A program made the position numbers and the translations under genes. Positions 47,754-57,214 of a stretch of DNA of 64,000 nt are shown piece by piece. The stretch lies in NCBI GenBank assembly GCA_017472695.1, contig JAFUOQ010000015.1, positions 64,388-128,387 of the forward strand, written 5' to 3'. The notes under the pieces were generated by a model that was not told the origin of the DNA, did no database searches, and saw nothing but the letters and a program-made list of their open reading frames with translations. Within the stretch, counting starts at the first letter, position 1, and each line of letters opens with the position of its first letter. This DNA comes from Clostridia bacterium (lineage in GTDB: Bacteria; Bacillota; Clostridia; Oscillospirales; CAG-272).

Positions 47754-49397
47754 TTATTCCGCTACTATTATGTAGCTATAAATATGTTGTCCTCCATCAA
47801 TGAAGAACACCTCTGCGCGCGGATAATTCTTGCTTATATGTTTTTCAATTTCCTCGCACTCCTCGTCGGTTGAGTCCTCACCACGAATAACGATGCAAAT
47901 CTCATGCTCCTTGAGGTTTAACTGATCAATTGTTTTAAGTGTTGCTTCTAGGCGCTCCTTGGCACAAGACAAAATATTTTTACCCATAAAGCCGATATAG
48001 TCGCCTATTGAAACGCTGATTTCATCAAACTCAGCATTTCTAACGCATTGGGAAATTTCAGCAGTTAAAACACCGTCCATTGCCATTTCGCAATCCTCGG
48101 CAATCGAGTCGATATCGCCACTTTCTACATCTAACATCGAAAGTGCTGCATAGCCGTCACCTATTGTTTTACTGTTGACAACACGCACCTCGGATTTTTT
48201 ATAAATGCTCGCTGCCTGTTGCGCTGCTAAAATTATATTGGAGTTATTTGGAAATACCAATATTTTCCTTGAGTGTGCCTCGTCAAATGCATTTAAAAAG
48301 TCCTCTGTTGATGGATTCATGCTTTGTCCACCATCAACAATGACATTAGCACCCATTTCTAAAAATGCCTGTTTTATGCCCTCTCCGTTCGCAACAGCAA
48401 CTATGCCAAGCTCGGAAAGCTCCTTCTCAATATGAGTAGTTAATTCCTCGTTATCCGGCAAGGTTGTGTTGTTGTGCTGAAGTGACATATTTTCGATTTT
48501 TATCTTTAAAAATTCACCAAACTGCTGACAGAATGCGAGCACCTTGTCAGGAGTCATTGTGTGAACGTGAATTTTTACAATGCTTCCATTTTTAACCGCA
48601 ACTATCGAGTCGCCGATTGTTTCAAGATAAGAAATAATAGTTGAAACCTCAAAGCCCTCAATATTGGTTTTTGCATTCTGCAAGCGAAGCAAAAGCTCGG
48701 TGCAGTAGCCAAACTCCAAAACGCTATTTTCATCAAATGCGTCAAGGTCAAGCTCCTCTGCCTTTTCTGCTTTTTTCTCGTTTATTTCAAAGCTCTCACC
48801 AGCAAGCGCGCGTCTCATACCCTTAATGATGTAAATAAGACCAGCGCCACCCGAGTCAACAACTCCTGCCTTTTTAAGAACAGGGAGTAAATCAGGTGTG
48901 TGAATGAGAGATTCCTCGGCTGCACGAATGAAGCTATCAAAAAACTCCTCGGGGGTTTTAGCGTCCGACTCGGAGGCTAGCTGTGTTGCCTCTCTCATTA
49001 CTGTCAAAATAGTGCCCTCTGTTGGCTTAAAAACAGATTTATAAGCTGACTCTACGCCACTTTTAAATGCCTTTATAAGCGCATCAACATCTGCTTCATG
49101 TACGCCCTCAAGTCCCTTTGCAATTCCTGCAAAAAACTGTGATAGGATAACGCCGGAATTTCCCCTTGCGTTTAAAAGCATAGCCTCGGCAATACGATTG
49201 GATTCCTTTGATAAATCAATCTCACCACCATCAACGCTTGCTCCACCCTCAATTGTTTGAAGCATATTTGTACCAGTATCTCCGTCAGGGATTGGAAAAA
49301 CATTTAAATCATCAACCTCGCCAGAGTGTGAGCCAAGCACAGAAGCGCCACCCATAATCATTTGAGAGTATATTTGACCGTCAATTTTCTTATCCAT
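47754..49397 (-). CDS. fakA: Fatty acid kinase ATP-binding subunit FakA (DAK2/YloV)
   Basis: A 547-residue protein. The N-terminal DhaL/DAK2 domain has LNVFPIPDGDTGTNMLQTIEGG (about 28-49), the Mg-ATP-binding Asp set, and LLNARGNSGVILSQFFAGIA. A middle domain and the C-terminal FakB-like domain (VVNSKTIGDGYAALSML) follow. With FakB it phosphorylates fatty acids to acyl-phosphates. It is immediately downstream of fakB (2-bp gap) and upstream of plsY. Confidence 0.92.
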   Translation of the reverse strand: MDKKIDGQIYSQMIMGGASVLGSHSGEVDDLNVFPIPDGDTGTNMLQTIEGGASVDGGEIDLSKESNRIAEAMLLNARGNSGVILSQFFAGIAKGLEGVHEADVDALIKAFKSGVESAYKSVFKPTEGTILTVMREATQLASESDAKTPEEFFDSFIRAAEESLIHTPDLLPVLKKAGVVDSGGAGLIYIIKGMRRALAGESFEINEKKAEKAEELDLDAFDENSVLEFGYCTELLLRLQNAKTNIEGFEVSTIISYLETIGDSIVAVKNGSIVKIHVHTMTPDKVLAFCQQFGEFLKIKIENMSLQHNNTTLPDNEELTTHIEKELSELGIVAVANGEGIKQAFLEMGANVIVDGGQSMNPSTEDFLNAFDEAHSRKILVFPNNSNIILAAQQAASIYKKSEVRVVNSKTIGDGYAALSMLDVESGDIDSIAEDCEMAMDGVLTAEISQCVRNAEFDEISVSIGDYIGFMGKNILSCAKERLEATLKTIDQLNLKEHEICIVIRGEDSTDEECEEIEKHISKNYPRAEVFFIDGGQHIYSYIIVAE

Positions 49398-49399
49398 TA

Positions 49400-50293
49400 T
49401 TATTCTCCAACTCTGTATGTAACCTCTTTACCAAATGCAGCAAGTGCAACAGCATCAGGACCGATTGAGCCACCGATGATTGGACCTATATAGCTTACAT
49501 AAATGTCCTTGCAAGGAATAGCTTCCTCTACCATAGCCTTTAAAGCATCAACCTCTTCCTTTGAGCAGTCAGAATGTGCAAGGAAAATGGTTTGCTCCTC
49601 TGGATTTATAATTGCTTCCTTCATAAGATTAACAATTTCCTCGAAGGACTTTTGTCTGCCCTTTACCTTTTTAAGTGGTGTTTGTACACCATCTGCATCT
49701 GAAATAAGAATTGGCTTAACACCTAGCAAATTGCCAAAGAATGCAGCTGCACCCTTTACACGGCCTGCTTGATGAAGTGTTTTTAGTGAGTGTACTGTGC
49801 AATATTGATTTACCTTTTTACGCATAGCCTTTGCAGCCTCTGCCACCTCCTGTGCGCTCTTTCCCTCTTGTGCTAGCTTTGCTGCTTCAATTACCAAAGC
49901 GCCTAGAGGAACACAGGAGTTTAATGAGTCGATACAAATGATATTTACTCCCTCATTTTCAGCCATTAGCTTTTCAGCCACCAAATATGATGTATTTACA
50001 GAGCTTGATTGCTTTGATGAGCAAGCAAGATATACAATATCATAGCCCTCGTTTATATATTTTGTAAATAGTTGGGTATACTCGTCAGCGGAAACTTGAG
50101 CTGTTGTAACACGCACGCCTTGACGCATTACATTGTAAAGCTCGTGAATTTCCTCCTCGCTCCAGGTAAGCTTTGCTTCCTTCTCAACGCCATTATATGT
50201 ATAACGCATTTTTGCGTAATCTACATCATATTTTTCAAGAAGCTCGCCTGTTAAATCAGAGCATGAATCTGTTAAAACCTTTACTTTTCTCAT
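49400..50293 (-). CDS. fakB: DegV family fatty acid-binding protein FakB
   Basis: A 297-residue protein: VKVLTDSCSDLTGELLEKYDV at the N-terminus (the DSCSD loop), YLACSSKQSSSVNTSYLVAE (fatty acid carboxylate loop), LHQAGRVKGAAAFFGNLLGVKPIL, and a C-terminal HSDCSKEEVDAL with IGPIIGGSIGPDAVAL. It presents the fatty acid to FakA. Operon order fakB-fakA-plsY forms a complete path from fatty acid to lysophosphatidate. Confidence 0.92.
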   Translation of the reverse strand: MRKVKVLTDSCSDLTGELLEKYDVDYAKMRYTYNGVEKEAKLTWSEEEIHELYNVMRQGVRVTTAQVSADEYTQLFTKYINEGYDIVYLACSSKQSSSVNTSYLVAEKLMAENEGVNIICIDSLNSCVPLGALVIEAAKLAQEGKSAQEVAEAAKAMRKKVNQYCTVHSLKTLHQAGRVKGAAAFFGNLLGVKPILISDADGVQTPLKKVKGRQKSFEEIVNLMKEAIINPEEQTIFLAHSDCSKEEVDALKAMVEEAIPCKDIYVSYIGPIIGGSIGPDAVALAAFGKEVTYRVGE

Positions 50294-50313
50294 AATATTT
50301 ACCCCTTTTTTGT

Positions 50314-51417
50314 TTATTTTATAGTTTGCTTATTTATTTTAAATTTTGGTTGCTTTTTTGGTAGAACAACGGTGAAGCTTGTTTCATTATCTTCGCTTTT
50401 TACATCAATTTTTCCACCGTGTAGGTCAACAATTTTCTTTACTATTGCAAGACCAATACCATTGCCCTTGGTTGCGTGCGATTCATCAGCCTGATAGAAT
50501 TTATTGAATATTTTTTCAAGCTTATCCTCCGGTATTTGAGCACCGGTGTTTTTAATGCACACAGACATTTTCCTTTCAAGATCCTTTATCTCAATAGAAA
50601 CAGTTGCACCGATGGGTGAAAACTTGATTGCGTTATCTATTAAGTTTATCCAAACCTGCTTTAGAAGTGGCTCATTTGCCTCAATTTCGTATTCATCAAA
50701 ATCAAGAATCAGCTCTATATTTTTTGGTGCCCAGCCGTTTTCAAGAAGCAGCACGCTTGTGCGTATTTGCTCTGACAAATTGAATTTATCCACCTCTGAA
50801 AGAATTGTTTGGTTTTCTACCTTTGTTAAATTTAAAACATTGGTTGCCATTGTGGCAAGACGCAAGGATTCCTCCTCGATTGCTAAAAGATATTCCTTTT
50901 TTTGCTCGTCAGTTAAATTGCCCTTATTAACTAGCTTTGCAAGTCCTGAAATTGAAACAATTGGAGTTTTAAACTCGTGTGAAAAGTTGTTTACAAAGTC
51001 AGAGCGGAGCATCTCGGTGTTTTCCAGCTCCTCGGCAAGCTCATTAAAGCTCTCCTCTATTTCTCTAAAGGTCTTGTGCTTTGAAAGAATTTTACCGAAA
51101 TGGAGTCTAGCGCGAAAATCTCCACTAGCCAATCGGTTCATTTCATTTATAAGCTGATTTACAGGCTTTAATGGGAATTTTCCAAACAACAAAATCAACC
51201 CAAAAACGCCTATTGTTGAAACGCCTACAACAATAAGTAGTAGGAGTAATGCATCAACCAAGAACTCCGTGTCCAAAAACACACCAGCTTCAATAAGTAT
51301 CCATGCTGTAAGCGCAGCAAATGAAAAAGCCATTATCAGCAAGGCTACTACTATGCCTGCGAGCGACAAGGTCAAGGAAAAGCGTTGCTTTTTAAATCTT
51401 TTAAAGCCCCTATTCAT
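50314..51417 (-). CDS. Sensor histidine kinase
   Basis: A 367-residue protein with two membrane helices (about 14-37 and 50-75), a HAMP-like linker (KPVNQLINEMNRLASGDFRARLHFG), an H-box FVNNFSHEFKTPIVSISGLAKL (phospho-His about 147), and the catalytic domain with N-box QVWINLIDNAIKFSP, G1 and G2 (GNGIGLAIVKKIVDLHGG). The extracytoplasmic loop is very short, so it may sense membrane state. It overlaps its response regulator gene by 4 bases. Confidence 0.92.
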   Translation of the reverse strand: MNRGFKRFKKQRFSLTLSLAGIVVALLIMAFSFAALTAWILIEAGVFLDTEFLVDALLLLLIVVGVSTIGVFGLILLFGKFPLKPVNQLINEMNRLASGDFRARLHFGKILSKHKTFREIEESFNELAEELENTEMLRSDFVNNFSHEFKTPIVSISGLAKLVNKGNLTDEQKKEYLLAIEEESLRLATMATNVLNLTKVENQTILSEVDKFNLSEQIRTSVLLLENGWAPKNIELILDFDEYEIEANEPLLKQVWINLIDNAIKFSPIGATVSIEIKDLERKMSVCIKNTGAQIPEDKLEKIFNKFYQADESHATKGNGIGLAIVKKIVDLHGGKIDVKSEDNETSFTVVLPKKQPKFKINKQTIK

Positions 51418-52088
51418 ATTCTCTTTACCGCCTTGTAGCCGAGGCCTCTTACTGACTCAATTGAAAACTCCTCCCAGCCCTCAAATCTTTTACGGAGTCT
51501 TGCAATATGGACAGTAACAGTTTCCCATCCTGTATCACTATCTGCACCCCATATTTCATCCATAAGCTGAATACGAGTGAAAATTTTGCCAGGATAAGAA
51601 AGAAGCTTATAAAGAAGCATAAATTCCTTTTGAGGAAGCTCCTGTATCTCTGCTCCCTTTGAAACCGTGAGTGAATCGTAATCTACAACCACCTCACCGA
51701 TTTCAATACGGCGCTCTGTTGCGATTTTTGCACGGCGAAGAAGCGCCTTTATACGATATAGCATCTCCTCGTCATCTATTGGCTTTGTAATATAATCATC
51801 AGTTCCAACTATAAAGCCCTTGTGCTTATCCTGTGGTAATTGCTTTGCAGAAACCATAAGTATCGGCAAATTATTCTGCGATTCACGAACGATTTTTGTA
51901 AATTCATAGCCGTCCATCTCTGGCATCATAATATCAAGCACAACGAGGTCAATATGCTCTTTATCCATAACCTCAAGTGCGCGCTTACCATTAGCTGCTG
52001 TGCTCACTGTATAGCCATTATTTTCAAGAACCGCGCGTAAAAACATTCTTGTATTATCGTCGTCATCAACAACTAAAATACGAAGCAT
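51414..52088 (-). CDS. OmpR/PhoB-type response regulator
   Basis: A 224-residue protein. The receiver domain has VVDDDDNTRMFL, phosphoacceptor Asp in LVVLDIMMPEMDGYEF (about 53), Ser/Thr in LMVSAKQLP and Lys in YITKPIDDEE. The winged-helix DNA-binding domain ends with TVTVHIARLRKRFEGWEEFSIESVRGLGYKA. Paired with the kinase at 50314. Targets are unknown; the adjacent fak genes are candidates by location only. Confidence 0.93.
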   Translation of the reverse strand: MLRILVVDDDDNTRMFLRAVLENNGYTVSTAANGKRALEVMDKEHIDLVVLDIMMPEMDGYEFTKIVRESQNNLPILMVSAKQLPQDKHKGFIVGTDDYITKPIDDEEMLYRIKALLRRAKIATERRIEIGEVVVDYDSLTVSKGAEIQELPQKEFMLLYKLLSYPGKIFTRIQLMDEIWGADSDTGWETVTVHIARLRKRFEGWEEFSIESVRGLGYKAVKRI

Positions 52089-52197
52089 TTACACCACCTC
52101 TTTCTGTGCGTATTATAAATTTATAAAGTAAACTGAAAATAAACAATACATAATTATTATAACATAATAATATTTGTTAGTCAAATATCTCAAAAAT

Positions 52198-52221
52198 AAA
52201 AAGCACCATGTGGTGCTTTTT
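52198..52221 (-). terminator. Terminator after the FAD oxidoreductase gene
   Basis: AAAAAGCACCA, loop TG, TGGTGCTTTTT, directly after the stop at 52221. Confidence 0.8.
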
Positions 52222-53465
52222 CAAACGGATAAGCCGTTTTTCTTTAATATTGCTTGTAGCTTTTTTATGTCAATTTCCTTTGTCGCTTTATTATTTTGTT
52301 TAGCCAAGGAAACAGCAATGCCTCCAGCCTCGCCAATTGAAGTTACAACAGGCATAATTCGCAATGAAGCCTGTGCGCCGTGGTCACAGGAAATACATCT
52401 GCCGACCACCAAAATATTATCGGTGTCCTTTGGTATTAGTGTTCGATACGGAATAGAATAATATTCGCCCTCACCGAAGTAGTGATGGCTAGTGCCTGTG
52501 CCCTCTGGATTATGTATATCTATATCGTAATTGCAAAATGCTATAAAATCATCGAATTTCGTACACTCTACGCACTCTTTTTCAGTTAATGTGTATTCGC
52601 CAGCTATTTTTCTGCTCTCACGCACACCGATTTCTGTACCTGTTGACAAAATATAGCTATTTTCAAGCCCCTTTCCGTGCTCCCTCATAAACTCATATAG
52701 CTCGTACACCTGCTCTCTTGCTTCAAGCTCGGCAAGCGTTAAATCCATCGTATTTGTTGGATTTTTCTTAACTATTCTTGTTGAATTGAAGTGCAAAATG
52801 CCATTTATCGGTGTCTTAAAAACTAAAATGTTTTCACGAGGATTTTTTATTTTACCCTCTTTTTGATAGGATTTATAATTTTTATTTAGATTGTCAAGGT
52901 GTTCAAAAAAGGCTTTCTCGTCAACCCCACCAACGCGAAATGACAATGTCATTGGTTGGCAAAGATTGTCGCCCTCTCTGCCCAAGGTAAATGGTAGATC
53001 AGCAAGATAGGCGAGCTGTGCGTTGCCTGTTGCATCGATAAAATATTCTGCCTCGAGTACTATAATTCCTTCTATTGTTAAAACAGATATGCTATTTATT
53101 CTCGCCCCTGCTCGGTCAACATCACAAAGGCTTGCGTGATATAAAATATCAACACCGGAGTCAAGTGCCATACGATTTAAAATGAGCTTCAATTCTTCCT
53201 CTAAAAAGCTCTCGTAATGCAGAGCATTTCTCTTTTCAAGCTCGGAGTGGATTTCTTTAAAAATTCCACCGGAAAGACTTGTCATTTTGCCATTTATAAT
53301 GGTTTCGTTTGGCATAAATGGTAGAACTAGCCCATTTGTAGCAGTACCGCCAAGACAATTTGATTTTTCAACCAGTAAGGTTTTTATGCCCTGCCTTGAA
53401 GCAGCTAGTGCCGCAGCCACACCAGAAAATCCACCACCAACAACAATAAGCTCATATTTTCTCAT
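52221..53465 (-). CDS. FAD-dependent oxidoreductase
   Basis: A 414-residue protein starting RKYELIVVGGGFSGVAAALAASRQGIKTLLVEKSNCLGGTATNGLV, an FAD Rossmann motif (GxGxxG, about 9-14) followed by the E-x-x-x-x-LGG-x-x-T segment of FAD-dependent enzymes of the PF12831 type. EYFIDATGNAQLAYLADLPF and the C-terminal DNILVVGRCISCDHGAQASLRIMPVVTSIGEAGGIAVSLA complete the flavin site. Probably cytoplasmic, oxidising an unidentified small molecule. Single gene with its own terminator; ribosome site AAAGGAGGACGGGCT. Confidence 0.85.
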   Translation of the reverse strand: MRKYELIVVGGGFSGVAAALAASRQGIKTLLVEKSNCLGGTATNGLVLPFMPNETIINGKMTSLSGGIFKEIHSELEKRNALHYESFLEEELKLILNRMALDSGVDILYHASLCDVDRAGARINSISVLTIEGIIVLEAEYFIDATGNAQLAYLADLPFTLGREGDNLCQPMTLSFRVGGVDEKAFFEHLDNLNKNYKSYQKEGKIKNPRENILVFKTPINGILHFNSTRIVKKNPTNTMDLTLAELEAREQVYELYEFMREHGKGLENSYILSTGTEIGVRESRKIAGEYTLTEKECVECTKFDDFIAFCNYDIDIHNPEGTGTSHHYFGEGEYYSIPYRTLIPKDTDNILVVGRCISCDHGAQASLRIMPVVTSIGEAGGIAVSLAKQNNKATKEIDIKKLQAILKKNGLSV

Positions 53466-53526
53466 AGCCCGTCCTCCTTTTTAAAATCTATTTTTATTGT
53501 ATCATACAAAATACTGCTTTGCAACA

Positions 53527-53554
53527 AAAAAAGCACCTAGTTAGGTGCTTTTTT
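53527..53554 (-). terminator. Terminator of the liv operon
   Basis: AAAAAAGCACCTA, loop GT or AC, TAGGTGCTTTTTT, just after the livF stop. Confidence 0.8.
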
Positions 53555-53564
53555 ATGTTTTGAT

Positions 53565-54275
53565 TTAGCCACCGAGGTATGCTTTTTTTACCATTTCGCT
53601 CTCGGATAGCTCCTTGCCTGTGCCTGTAAGAACGATTTCTCCGTTTTCCAAAACATAGGCTCTGTCAGAAATTGATAAGGATTTACCTGCGTTTTGCTCA
53701 ACTAGCAAAATTGTTGTACCATCCTTGTTGATTTCCTTAATAATTTCAAACACTTGGTCAACCAAAAGTGGTGAAAGTCCCATTGATGGCTCGTCAAGCA
53801 TAAGAAGCTTTGGATGGCTCATTATTGCGCGTCCCATAGCAAGCATTTGCTGTTCGCCTCCTGAAAGAGTTCCTGCGATTTGGTTTTTACGCTCTGCAAG
53901 ACGAGGAAAACGCTCATAAATTTTATTTAGATCATCCTTAAAGCCTGTCTTATTCTTTGTGGAGTACGCACCCATCAAAAGATTTTCATAAACTGTGAGC
54001 TCTTGAAAAATACGTCTGCCCTCGGGAACCTGTGTCATACCAAGGTGAACAATTTTATGGCAAGGAGTTTTTGTAATATCATTGCCATCAAAAATAACCT
54101 TACCAGACTTTTTAGGGATTAGACCAACTGTGCTTTGCATAGTTGTTGTCTTTCCTGCTCCGTTTGCACCAATGAGCGTAACTATCTCCCCCTCATTAAC
54201 CTCAAAGCTAATTCCCTTTATGGCACGAATAACGCCATAATTTACTTCTAAATCATGTACCTCAAGTAGTGCCAT
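53565..54275 (-). CDS. livF: Branched-chain amino acid ABC transporter ATP-binding protein LivF
   Basis: A 236-residue ATPase. Walker A LIGANGAGKTTTMQ (about 34-47), LivF-type YENLLMGAY, signature LSGGEQQMLAMGRAI (about 136-150), Walker B LLMLDEPSMGLSP, and the switch His replaced as usual by the Gln in LLVEQNAG. Last gene of the liv operon, 2 bp after livG. It powers uptake of leucine, isoleucine, valine or related amino acids; solute identity cannot be read from the ATPase. Confidence 0.93.
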   Translation of the reverse strand: MALLEVHDLEVNYGVIRAIKGISFEVNEGEIVTLIGANGAGKTTTMQSTVGLIPKKSGKVIFDGNDITKTPCHKIVHLGMTQVPEGRRIFQELTVYENLLMGAYSTKNKTGFKDDLNKIYERFPRLAERKNQIAGTLSGGEQQMLAMGRAIMSHPKLLMLDEPSMGLSPLLVDQVFEIIKEINKDGTTILLVEQNAGKSLSISDRAYVLENGEIVLTGTGKELSESEMVKKAYLGG

Positions 54276-54277
54276 AA

Positions 54278-55126
54278 TTAACCTCCAATGTATGCCTTAA
54301 TAACCTCTGGGTTATTAAGAGCTTCCTTTGTTTTACCCTCAACTAAAACTGTACCGAAGTTTAGTACTGTGATTTCGTCACAAAGACCAGAAACGAACTT
54401 CATATCATGCTCGATAAGCAAAATTGTCATATCGAAGTTATCACGAATATATTTGATTGTATTTACTAGGTCCTCTGTTTCATTTGGGTTCATGCCCGCC
54501 GCTGGCTCATCAAGCAAAAGTAGCTTTGGATTAGTTGCCAAGGCACGAGCGATTTCAAGCTTTCTCTGCTTACCATATGGCAAGTTACAAGCTAAATTGT
54601 TTCTCTCGTCTAAAAGACCGAAAATATCAAGTAGCTCCTTTGCCCTTGCTCTCATTTTCTTTTCAACCTTAAAATGGCGAGGCAAACGGAAAATAGACTC
54701 AAAAAGTGAGCACTTGTATTCTGGCTGATTTGAAAGACCTACCATAACGTTTCTTACAACGCTCATATTGTTGAAAAGACGAATGTTTTGGAAGGTTCTT
54801 GCAATTCCCTTTTGATTGATTTTTTCTTGGCTTAAGCCTGTTAGGTCACTACCATTTAAATAAAATGTGCCTGTTGTGGGCTGATATACACCTGTTAAAA
54901 GGTTAAATACTGTTGTTTTACCAGCGCCATTTGGACCGATTAAGCCATAAATTTGATTTTTCTTAATTTTTAAATTGACATCTTGTGCTGCCTTAAGACC
55001 ACCAAAGGTGATACCAAGCTCCTTTGTTTCAAGAACATATTCACTTTCAATATCTACTCTTTTGTGAGTCTTTTTTAGGACCTTTGTATTAACAAAATTC
55101 TTTGCTTTTTCAATAAATTTTGCCAT
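54278..55126 (-). CDS. livG: Branched-chain amino acid ABC transporter ATP-binding protein LivG
   Basis: A 282-residue ATPase with an N-terminal extension of about 28 basic residues (KAKNFVNTKVLKKTHKRVD), then Walker A GLIGPNGAGKTTVFNLLTG, the LivG-specific GIARTFQNIRLFNNMSVVRNVMVG, and the signature LPYGKQRKLEIARAL with Walker B LLLLDEPAAGMNP. It ends MKFVSGLCDEITVLNFGTVLVEG, typical of the LivG C-terminus. Overlaps livM by one base. Confidence 0.93.
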   Translation of the reverse strand: MAKFIEKAKNFVNTKVLKKTHKRVDIESEYVLETKELGITFGGLKAAQDVNLKIKKNQIYGLIGPNGAGKTTVFNLLTGVYQPTTGTFYLNGSDLTGLSQEKINQKGIARTFQNIRLFNNMSVVRNVMVGLSNQPEYKCSLFESIFRLPRHFKVEKKMRARAKELLDIFGLLDERNNLACNLPYGKQRKLEIARALATNPKLLLLDEPAAGMNPNETEDLVNTIKYIRDNFDMTILLIEHDMKFVSGLCDEITVLNFGTVLVEGKTKEALNNPEVIKAYIGG

Positions 55127-56286
55127 TACTTGTTGCCCCCTCTCTCACCAATGTCCGCATTATTATCACCTGTGTTATCAATCACCATATCGGTAGATAA
55201 TACCTCGTCCATTTGAATCTTTGTAGGAACAACATCCCATTTTGCCGCATCGTCCTTGATTTTGGACGGGTCATGCTTTGGCTTGAAGATTTTAGCGAAT
55301 AGATTTTTAAAGTTATACTTTTCTCTGAAGTTTTTAAGTCCTGGTGCGTTATTATAAATAACAACGAGGACAAGAATAATTGCGTAGAAAAGGTCCTTAT
55401 ATACAGCGTTGTCACCTGTCATATATACTGTTAGCTTTTCATTGAGTATGGTTATAAGAGTTGCAGATATGATTGAACCATTGATGCTACCTATACCACC
55501 AAGAACTACTATAATTAGTATTTCTATTGAATAGTTATAGCCAAAGCTTTTCGCTTCAACTAGTGGCTTTGAATAGCTGAACAAAACACCGGCAATTCCT
55601 GCAAATGCAGCCGCTATAACAAACACCATTAGCTTGTGCTTTGTAACATCAATACCCATTGCCTTGGCAGCTATTTCATTATCACGAATAGCTGTAATTG
55701 CTCTACCGGTTTTGCTCTTTAAAAGGTTTTGTATTACAAATAGTGTAAACAAAATGAGCAAAAAGCCGATTATTGCAAGAATATACATTTCTCTTTTTGA
55801 AAATGATGGACTCTTAAGTCCGAGTGCTCCACCGAAGCTACTATCTGACGAGTTAGTAAATATTACTCTTACAATCTCGCCGAATGCAAGGGTAACAATT
55901 GCAAGATAGTCACCTCTTAAGCGTAGTGCGGCAAAGCCAACAACTACACCACAGGCAGCGGCACAAAGCGCACCAACTATAAGAGCAACAATTAAAACTA
56001 AAATATTGTTGTTTTCTAGCCCAAATGCAGTAATAATAACCAATGAAAGCTTACCGCCAAGATACGCGCCAATGCTCATAAAGCCTGCGTGACCAAGCGA
56101 TAGCTCGCCCAAAAATCCAACTACAAAGTTAAGCGAAACTGCTAATATAACAGCAACTGTTATCTTTTGGAAAAGAAAGGCGGTTGAGTCCTTCATAGGT
56201 GTGGCTAAAGCCATTATAGCAAAAACCACCATAACTAGAGTTATGATTGTATAATTCAAATAATTCTTTGTAAATCTCCTCATCAT
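55126..56286 (-). CDS. livM: Branched-chain amino acid ABC transporter permease LivM
   Basis: A 386-residue permease with about nine membrane helices. LSLGHAGFMSIGAYLGGKL (about 63-81) and RLRGDYLAIVTLAFGEIVRVIF are family motifs; KSKTGRAITAIRDNEIAAKAMGIDV is the EAA-like cytoplasmic loop that contacts the ATPases. The C-terminal 70 residues form a charged cytoplasmic tail (KPKHDPSKIKDD onward) that is longer than usual. It overlaps both livH (4 bases) and livG. Confidence 0.92.
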   Translation of the reverse strand: MMRRFTKNYLNYTIITLVMVVFAIMALATPMKDSTAFLFQKITVAVILAVSLNFVVGFLGELSLGHAGFMSIGAYLGGKLSLVIITAFGLENNNILVLIVALIVGALCAAACGVVVGFAALRLRGDYLAIVTLAFGEIVRVIFTNSSDSSFGGALGLKSPSFSKREMYILAIIGFLLILFTLFVIQNLLKSKTGRAITAIRDNEIAAKAMGIDVTKHKLMVFVIAAAFAGIAGVLFSYSKPLVEAKSFGYNYSIEILIIVVLGGIGSINGSIISATLITILNEKLTVYMTGDNAVYKDLFYAIILVLVVIYNNAPGLKNFREKYNFKNLFAKIFKPKHDPSKIKDDAAKWDVVPTKIQMDEVLSTDMVIDNTGDNNADIGERGGNK

Positions 56287-57152
56287 ACCTTCTCCCTTCT
56301 CTTTTTACCGAGAATGCCAGTAGGCTTAACAAGAAGTACAATAATCAAAATTGCAAATTCAATAGCATCTACATAATCGCGAAGTGGTGTTGCACCAAAA
56401 ATAGCCTCAATAAAGCCAAGCACGATACCACCAACCATCGCTCCAGGAATTGAACCGATACCACCAATAACCGCAGCGGCAAATGCTTTAATACCAGGCA
56501 TAGCACCAAATGTAGGCTCTACTCCCTGTGGCTTGAATATCATCAAAGCACCAGCAACAGCGGCAAGAGCCGAGCCGATTATGAATGTTATTGTGATTAT
56601 TTTGTTTACATTAATGCCCATTAATTGAGCCGCACCCTTATCCTCGGAAACAGCAACCATTGCTCTACCTGTTTTTGAACGCTTAATGAACATAGTTAAA
56701 GCAACCATTATTGCTACTGAGCAAACGATGGTGATAAGTGTTATTACATCTATTTTTAGGTTTCCACCAAACAGCTCAATAGCTCCAAGAGTTGTAATTG
56801 GAACACCCTTGATTGCGCCCTTACTGTAAATTAGTGCAGCGCTTTGAAGCAGCTTACTTACACCAATTGCGGTGATAAGAACTGCCAATGGAGATGCACC
56901 ACGAAGTGGTTTATACGCCACCTTCTCTATCACTATTCCGGCTATTGCACAGAAAACTATGGCTGCAACGATTCCAACAATAGGATTTACTGGAAAGAAA
57001 AGCACTATTGTGTAACCAGCAATCATGATTATATCACCATGTGCGAAGTTAAGCATTTTCGCAATACCATATACCATTGTATAGCCAAGTGCTATCATAG
57101 CATATATACCGCCAATGCTCAATCCGTTAATCAAAATTGTTAAAAATTCCAT
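56283..57152 (-). CDS. livH: Branched-chain amino acid ABC transporter permease LivH
   Basis: A 289-residue permease with about eight helices: INGLSIGGIYAMIALGYTMVYGIAKMLNFAHGDIIMIAGY at the N-terminus (the LNFAHGD family motif), KRSKTGRAMVAVSEDKGAAQLMGINV as the coupling loop, and AFAAAVIGGIGSIPGAMVGGIVLG near the C-terminus. Forms the channel with LivM. 62 bp after livJ and overlapping livM. Confidence 0.93.
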   Translation of the reverse strand: MEFLTILINGLSIGGIYAMIALGYTMVYGIAKMLNFAHGDIIMIAGYTIVLFFPVNPIVGIVAAIVFCAIAGIVIEKVAYKPLRGASPLAVLITAIGVSKLLQSAALIYSKGAIKGVPITTLGAIELFGGNLKIDVITLITIVCSVAIMVALTMFIKRSKTGRAMVAVSEDKGAAQLMGINVNKIITITFIIGSALAAVAGALMIFKPQGVEPTFGAMPGIKAFAAAVIGGIGSIPGAMVGGIVLGFIEAIFGATPLRDYVDAIEFAILIIVLLVKPTGILGKKRREKV

Positions 57153-57214
57153 TATTTTTCCTTATTAAGTTGCCGACGCAGAAAAACCACGTCGGCAAAA
57201 TTATTTATTATTGA